From positions 1 through 17,219 of the forward strand of contig JAISNZ010000014.1 of the NCBI GenBank assembly GCA_031275955.1: a DNA stretch of 17,219 bases, written 5' to 3'. Positions 14,495-17,219 of the stretch are shown one piece after another; within the stretch, counting starts at the first letter, position 1, and every line of letters begins with the position of its first letter. The DNA comes from Desulfovibrio sp. (GTDB taxonomy: Bacteria > Desulfobacterota > Desulfovibrionia > Desulfovibrionales > Desulfovibrionaceae). The notes beneath the pieces were generated by a model. The model saw only the letters and a list, made by a program, of their open reading frames with translations, did no database searches and was not told where the DNA came from. A program made the position numbers and the translations under genes.

Positions 14495-15344
14495 GCACTT
14501 TTACCCCCAGGCGCTCGGAAAGCGCCGCCTCGATGCGTTTCCCCTGCTCATAGGCCGAGGTGATGCGCGCCCTGGCCGTTTCCGTCGTCCCGTAACGGGC
14601 CAGGAGGTCGTTGAAGCGCGCGTCCAGGCTGACGTAGGCGTCATGCAGGACGCGCTTGTCGGCATAGATGATCGCCATGGTCAGGAGGGTGTCGTCCGTC
14701 AGATCCTCTTCCCAGGGCCAGCGCACATGGAAGAGCACCCCCTGGGCGAGGAGGCCGTTCCCCGTTTCCCGCATGACCCAGGCGGCGCCCATCTGGGCGT
14801 GATTCCCGCCGTGAACGATGCAGTAGCCTTTGGCCAGATCGTGTAACAGGCCGGCGGCGTAAACGGCCCGGGGATCGACCCCGGATCGCCTGTCCTCCCG
14901 GACGATGCCGGCGGCGAGATCGGCGACGCTCCGGCTGTGCCGGCGGATATGCTCCGGCATCCGGTAGCGTTCCCACAGGGCGAGACAGTCCTCCTCCCTG
15001 GGGATCAGGGCCAGATCCGGATGGGCCCTGACGGCCCGCAGCAAGGGCAGCGCGGGCAGGGAAGCCATGCTCCCCATGCCTTCCGTGCGAATGGGGCCGA
15101 AGGATCGCAAGCCGCTGGCGGCCGGCGGCGGGAGCGGGACGGCGGGCTCTTCGGGAATCCCGGCCTCCTCGCCGGGAAGATGCCGGCGGGGATCGAAGAT
15201 TTCCATGCCCGCGCAGGCGGCCAGCTTCAGGTTGGGCAGGGAGTCCAAGACCACATGCCCGGAACCCTGGCCATCCTGCGCGTCCGCCTGGGGCCTCCGG
15301 GGCGCTTCCGCCTCGCGGGGAGCGTTCTGCCGTGGTGCGGGCAT
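14457..15344 (-). CDS. HD-domain protein, predicted metal-dependent phosphohydrolase
   Basis: Seen: the C-terminal two thirds form an HD domain, with H136 in RRHSRSVADLA, HD at 168-169 in AAGLLHDLAKGY, H182 in GNHAQMGAAW, H206, and YADK at 227-230. That is the metal-ligand order of the HD superfamily, with a layout like YqeK-type or HDIG hydrolases. Residues 1-100 are Pro/Ala/Gly-rich and low in complexity, and I recognise no domain there. The ATG at 15344 has AGGAAACC just upstream, and an in-frame stop lies about 50 nt further up. Internal ATGs (residues 47, 90 and 93) could be the true start. It overlaps ddl by 38 nt and leads the HD-ddl-comM unit. The substrate is unknown; nucleotide-type phosphoesters are the family norm. 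Confidence 0.75.
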   Translation of the reverse strand: MPAPRQNAPREAEAPRRPQADAQDGQGSGHVVLDSLPNLKLAACAGMEIFDPRRHLPGEEAGIPEEPAVPLPPPAASGLRSFGPIRTEGMGSMASLPALPLLRAVRAHPDLALIPREEDCLALWERYRMPEHIRRHSRSVADLAAGIVREDRRSGVDPRAVYAAGLLHDLAKGYCIVHGGNHAQMGAAWVMRETGNGLLAQGVLFHVRWPWEEDLTDDTLLTMAIIYADKRVLHDAYVSLDARFNDLLARYGTTETARARITSAYEQGKRIEAALSERLGVKVHEYTAHSGRLVR

Positions 15345-15678
15345 CCTGGTTTCCTGTCCCTGAAAAGTGTCGGCAAAAAGAGGGAATACCTGGTAAATAT
15401 GTCAGATCCGCTTGAGGCGCAAGCGGAAAGAAGCAACCATCAGGAATCCGCTCTCTTCAGGGAGGGGAGGATGTCAAGCGATCACGCTCGCCAGACAAAC
15501 GCGACCCTGCATCAGTTTGATCATATGGGCTGAGGTGGTCCCTCAGGAAGATCCCTCCCCGTTTCCTCCTGGAACAAAAAATGCAAAAGGGGAGTGGGCG
15601 GAAGATATTGCCCGATGATTCTCCCCTAACCTGTCCCGTTGAACCGGATGAGGGAAAAATCCTTGTCAAGGAGCAGCC
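15345..15678. other. Divergent intergenic region between the HD gene and the Ser/Gly-rich gene
   Basis: This holds 334 bp without a recognisable gene. It must contain divergent promoters, but no convincing -35/-10 pair was found on either strand. TTGACA occurs on the minus strand near 15478 without a good -10, and a sigma-54-like GG/GC pair near 15596-15611 has the wrong spacing. Seen structures are GCTTGAGGCGCAAGC (stem GCTTG/CAAGC) around 15410-15424 and a nested inverted repeat at 15589-15626, described separately. Confidence 0.55.
15589..15626 (+). promoter_or_regulatory. Nested inverted repeat upstream of the Ser/Gly-rich gene
   Basis: GGGGAG (15589-15594) pairs with CTCCCC (15621-15626), and GGGC (15596-15599) pairs with GCCC (15610-15613) inside it. 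This gives a two-tier stem with an asymmetric internal loop (1 nt against 7 nt), 52 bp before the next start codon. It could be a 5' leader structure. I compared it loosely with known riboswitch patterns, including the fluoride type, and it does not match any I know. Confidence 0.35.
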
Positions 15679-16080
15679 ATGGTTATCAGCAGCATTTCTG
15701 AATCCACCGTCTCATCTCTGGTCGAATCCCTTTATGGGAAAAAATCCAAAAGCGCCTCTTCGGAAGAAAACAGCAGCGGCGTTTTTTCCTGGGGCGAAGA
15801 TACCGTTTCCATCTCTTCGGAAGCGATAGCAAAACTGGCGGTCCTGGCAGAGACCGTCTCCGGGGAAGACGCCCAGGCGCAAACCGGTTCGGCTTCCGGC
15901 AGCGGCGGAGGAAGCGGCTCCTCCGGCGAGTCCGACTCGAAGGTGGAAAGCCTGAAGGCCAAACTGAGCGCGCTGCAGGCTTCCCTGGGACAGGCGACCG
16001 GCCTGGAATCCGCCGCCGTAAGCGCCCAGATTGCGCAGGTAATGGCCGAGATAGCCGCCTTGGAATCCGGAACCGCGTAA
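15679..16080 (+). CDS. Small Ser/Gly-rich protein of unknown function
   Basis: This is a real-looking gene: ATG at 15679 with AAGGAG 5 nt upstream, 133 aa, ending just before a strong hairpin. Seen: an N-terminal Ser-rich part (ISSISESTVSSLVESLYG), the motif DTVSISSEAIAKLA around residues 41-54, a Ser/Gly linker near 72-86, and a C-terminal stretch of Leu/Ala heptad-like helix from about 89 to the end, likely a coiled coil. There is no cysteine, no signal peptide and no membrane segment. The D-V-x-I-S-x-x-A motif resembles one seen in small flagellar or secreted regulators such as FlgM, and the C-terminus is FlxA-like. These are weak resemblances and I assign no function. GC is lower in the 5' half (about half in one counted line). 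Expression in single copy between two hairpin-flanked regions suggests its own transcript. Confidence 0.75.
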   Translation: MVISSISESTVSSLVESLYGKKSKSASSEENSSGVFSWGEDTVSISSEAIAKLAVLAETVSGEDAQAQTGSASGSGGGSGSSGESDSKVESLKAKLSALQASLGQATGLESAAVSAQIAQVMAEIAALESGTA

Positions 16081-16100
16081 GGGAAACGCCGCCGTATTCC

Positions 16101-16150
16101 TTTTGAGGGGGCTTTGCCCCCCTCAAAATCCCCCGGCAGGGGTCCGGGGG
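16101..16150 (+). terminator. Two strong hairpins after the Ser/Gly-rich gene
   Basis: The first stem, TTTTGAGGGGGC / GCCCCC(C)TCAAAA at 16101-16128, is a nearly perfect 12-bp stem with a TTT loop and one extra C. It has T's on one flank and A's on the other, so it could work in both directions. The second, CCCCCGG...CCGGGGG at 16131-16150, is closed by six bases, and CATATCTTTT follows. Placement 20 bp after the stop of the small gene and before argB fits a terminator. Confidence 0.5.
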
Positions 16151-16157
16151 CATATCT
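16101..16157 (+). repeat. Hairpin plus AGATATGCCCCC element (copy 2)
   Basis: It shares GGGGCTTTGCCCC and the downstream GGGGGCATATCT with 3616-3647, with a longer insert between the two parts here. Two copies in separate intergenic regions of one 17-kb window suggest a dispersed repeat family. Confidence 0.5.
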
Positions 16158-16237
16158 TTTCAGGGCCATTGTCTTTGCCGCCCGGTTCACATAGAAGGAG
16201 GGAAAGGGAGCCGCCGATCGCGGCCGGGAGGAAATAC

Positions 16238-17149
16238 ATGGAGCATCGGGAAATCAGGATGAAACACCACAGGGTCCAAGCCCGGATGCTCATTGAGTGC
16301 CTGCCCTACATCCGCCGCTTCCGCGGCGAATATGTCGTCATCAAGTACGGCGGCCATGCCATGGTGGAGGAAAGGCTCAGGAAGTCCTTTGTCCTGAGCG
16401 TGACCATGCTCCGCTATGTGGGGGTCCGGCCGGTCATTGTCCACGGCGGCGGGCCGCAGATAGGGGAGATGCTCGCGGCCCTGCGCATGGAGTCCGCCTT
16501 CCGGGAGGGGCAGCGGATTACGGATGACGCCACCATGGATGTGGTGGAGATGGTGCTGGTGGGCAAGGTGAACACGGAAATCGTCAACCGGCTGAATATG
16601 GCCGGCGTCCGGGCGGTGGGCCTTTCCGGCAAGGACGGCCGGCTGATCCGGGCGCGCAAGCTGAAGCTGCTGGCCTCTTCGCCGTCGCAGCCGGCGGAGT
16701 GGGTTGACCTTGGCCGCGTGGGCGAGGTGATGAGCGTGGATACCAGCCTGCTGGATCTGATGAGCAGCGGGGACATCATTCCGGTTATAGCCCCCACCGG
16801 CGTGGACGAGGAGGGGGGGACCTACAACATCAACGCGGACAATGTCGCCGGGGCCGTGGCCGCCGCCCTGAAGGCCAAGCGGCTACTCCTGCTCACCGAT
16901 GTTCCGGGCATTCTCTCCCGGGACAAGGAGTTGATCCGCTCCCTGACCATCCAGGAAACCCAGGAACTCTTCGCCGCCGGCGTGCTTTCCGGCGGCATGA
17001 TCCCCAAGGTCCGCTGCTGCCTGGAAGCCCTCCGGGCCGGCGTGGAAAAGGCCATGATCATTGACGGCCGGGTGGAAAACTGCATCCTTCTGGAGCTTTT
17101 CACCGACTCCGGCATCGGCACGGAAATCCTCGGCCCGATGCTGGGCTGA
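16238..17149 (+). CDS. argB: Acetylglutamate kinase
   Basis: ArgB phosphorylates N-acetyl-L-glutamate, the second step of arginine synthesis. Seen: an amino-acid kinase fold with VIKYGGHAM (K36), VIVHGGGPQIGEML at 67-80, GLSGKDG at 128-134, YNINADNVAGAVAAALKAKR at 196-215, LLLLTDVPGIL at 216-226, and SGGMIPKV at 251-258. The length of 303 aa matches. An N-terminal helix before the kinase core (residues about 1-30) is of the kind found in arginine-inhibited hexameric ArgB enzymes, so feedback inhibition is plausible. The ATG at 16238 has GGGAGG about 7 nt upstream. The frame is open to 16103 but crosses the hairpins and lacks a ribosome site. No other arg gene is in the window. Confidence 0.96.
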   Translation: MEHREIRMKHHRVQARMLIECLPYIRRFRGEYVVIKYGGHAMVEERLRKSFVLSVTMLRYVGVRPVIVHGGGPQIGEMLAALRMESAFREGQRITDDATMDVVEMVLVGKVNTEIVNRLNMAGVRAVGLSGKDGRLIRARKLKLLASSPSQPAEWVDLGRVGEVMSVDTSLLDLMSSGDIIPVIAPTGVDEEGGTYNINADNVAGAVAAALKAKRLLLLTDVPGILSRDKELIRSLTIQETQELFAAGVLSGGMIPKVRCCLEALRAGVEKAMIIDGRVENCILLELFTDSGIGTEILGPMLG

Positions 17150-17162
17150 GCGGAGCAGAGCT

Positions 17163-17199
17163 TTATTCCTCTTGGAAAGCAGCCGGTTATTCCCCTTGG
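17163..17199 (+). repeat. Short direct repeat downstream of argB
   Basis: TTATTCCTCTTGG (17163-17175) recurs as TTATTCCCCTTGG (17187-17199), with one mismatch and a 24-bp period, directly before the terminal G run. No stem or gene is seen here. Confidence 0.5.
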
Positions 17200-17219
17200 G
17201 GGGGGGGGGGGGGGGGGGG
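17198..17219. other. Terminal run of 22 G
   Basis: The window ends in 22 consecutive G. A run this long at a sequence end is most simply a sequencing or assembly artefact (poly-G reads at a contig edge). A genuine slippage-prone tract cannot be excluded. Confidence 0.7.

Noticed and set aside
15595..15613. Sigma-54-like promoter (TGGGCG...TTGCCC)
   Set aside because: The spacing between GG and GC is off by at least one base and the -24 box is poor.
15589..15626. Possible fluoride-type riboswitch before the Ser/Gly-rich gene
   Set aside because: A GATGA near the 3' strand caught my eye, but the required conserved loop and pseudoknot segments are absent and the downstream gene is not a fluoride exporter.

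Overview
This 17.2 kb window looks like ordinary chromosome from a GC-rich Gram-negative bacterium. Two secreted or periplasmic proteins with signal peptides and a complete liv branched-chain amino-acid ABC transporter support a diderm. Gene content, high GC and codon style fit Desulfobacterota, most likely Desulfovibrionaceae. That placement is inference from gene content, not a phylogenetic result. I found no defence system, CRISPR array, prophage, rRNA or tRNA.

Layout, left to right. (1) 1-3382, minus strand: a tightly packed housekeeping set read rsmD > coaD > miaA > dnaX. It covers 16S rRNA methylation, CoA synthesis, tRNA isopentenylation and the clamp-loader subunit, and dnaX runs off the left edge. 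(2) 3383-3749: a palindrome-rich gap. (3) 3750-4856, minus: a signal-peptide-bearing MsrA-MsrB fusion, lower in GC than its neighbours. An in-frame fragment of an IS3-family orfA (4872-4997) is attached upstream. (4) 5143-7328, plus: gmd-fcl, the two-step GDP-mannose to GDP-L-fucose pathway. (5) 7307-11879, minus: livKHMGF, whose last gene overlaps fcl tail to tail. (6) 11958-15344, minus: HD-domain protein > ddl > comM (yifB). (7) 15345-15678: a divergent intergenic region with a nested inverted repeat. (8) 15679-16080, plus: a small Ser/Gly-rich protein of unknown function. (9) 16101-16150: strong hairpins. (10) 16238-17149, plus: argB. The window ends in a run of 22 G.

Translational coupling is common. 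Stop/start overlaps of about 4 nt occur at gmd/fcl, livH/livM, livM/livG and ddl/comM. Longer overlaps occur at rsmD/coaD, coaD/miaA and HD/ddl.

The least ordinary parts are the IS3 fragment fused in frame to msrAB, the nine-T run inside dnaX, the hairpin element shared by two intergenic regions, the unknown Ser/Gly-rich gene with its structured leader, and family-atypical insertions in Gmd and Ddl. None amounts to a clearly new system.
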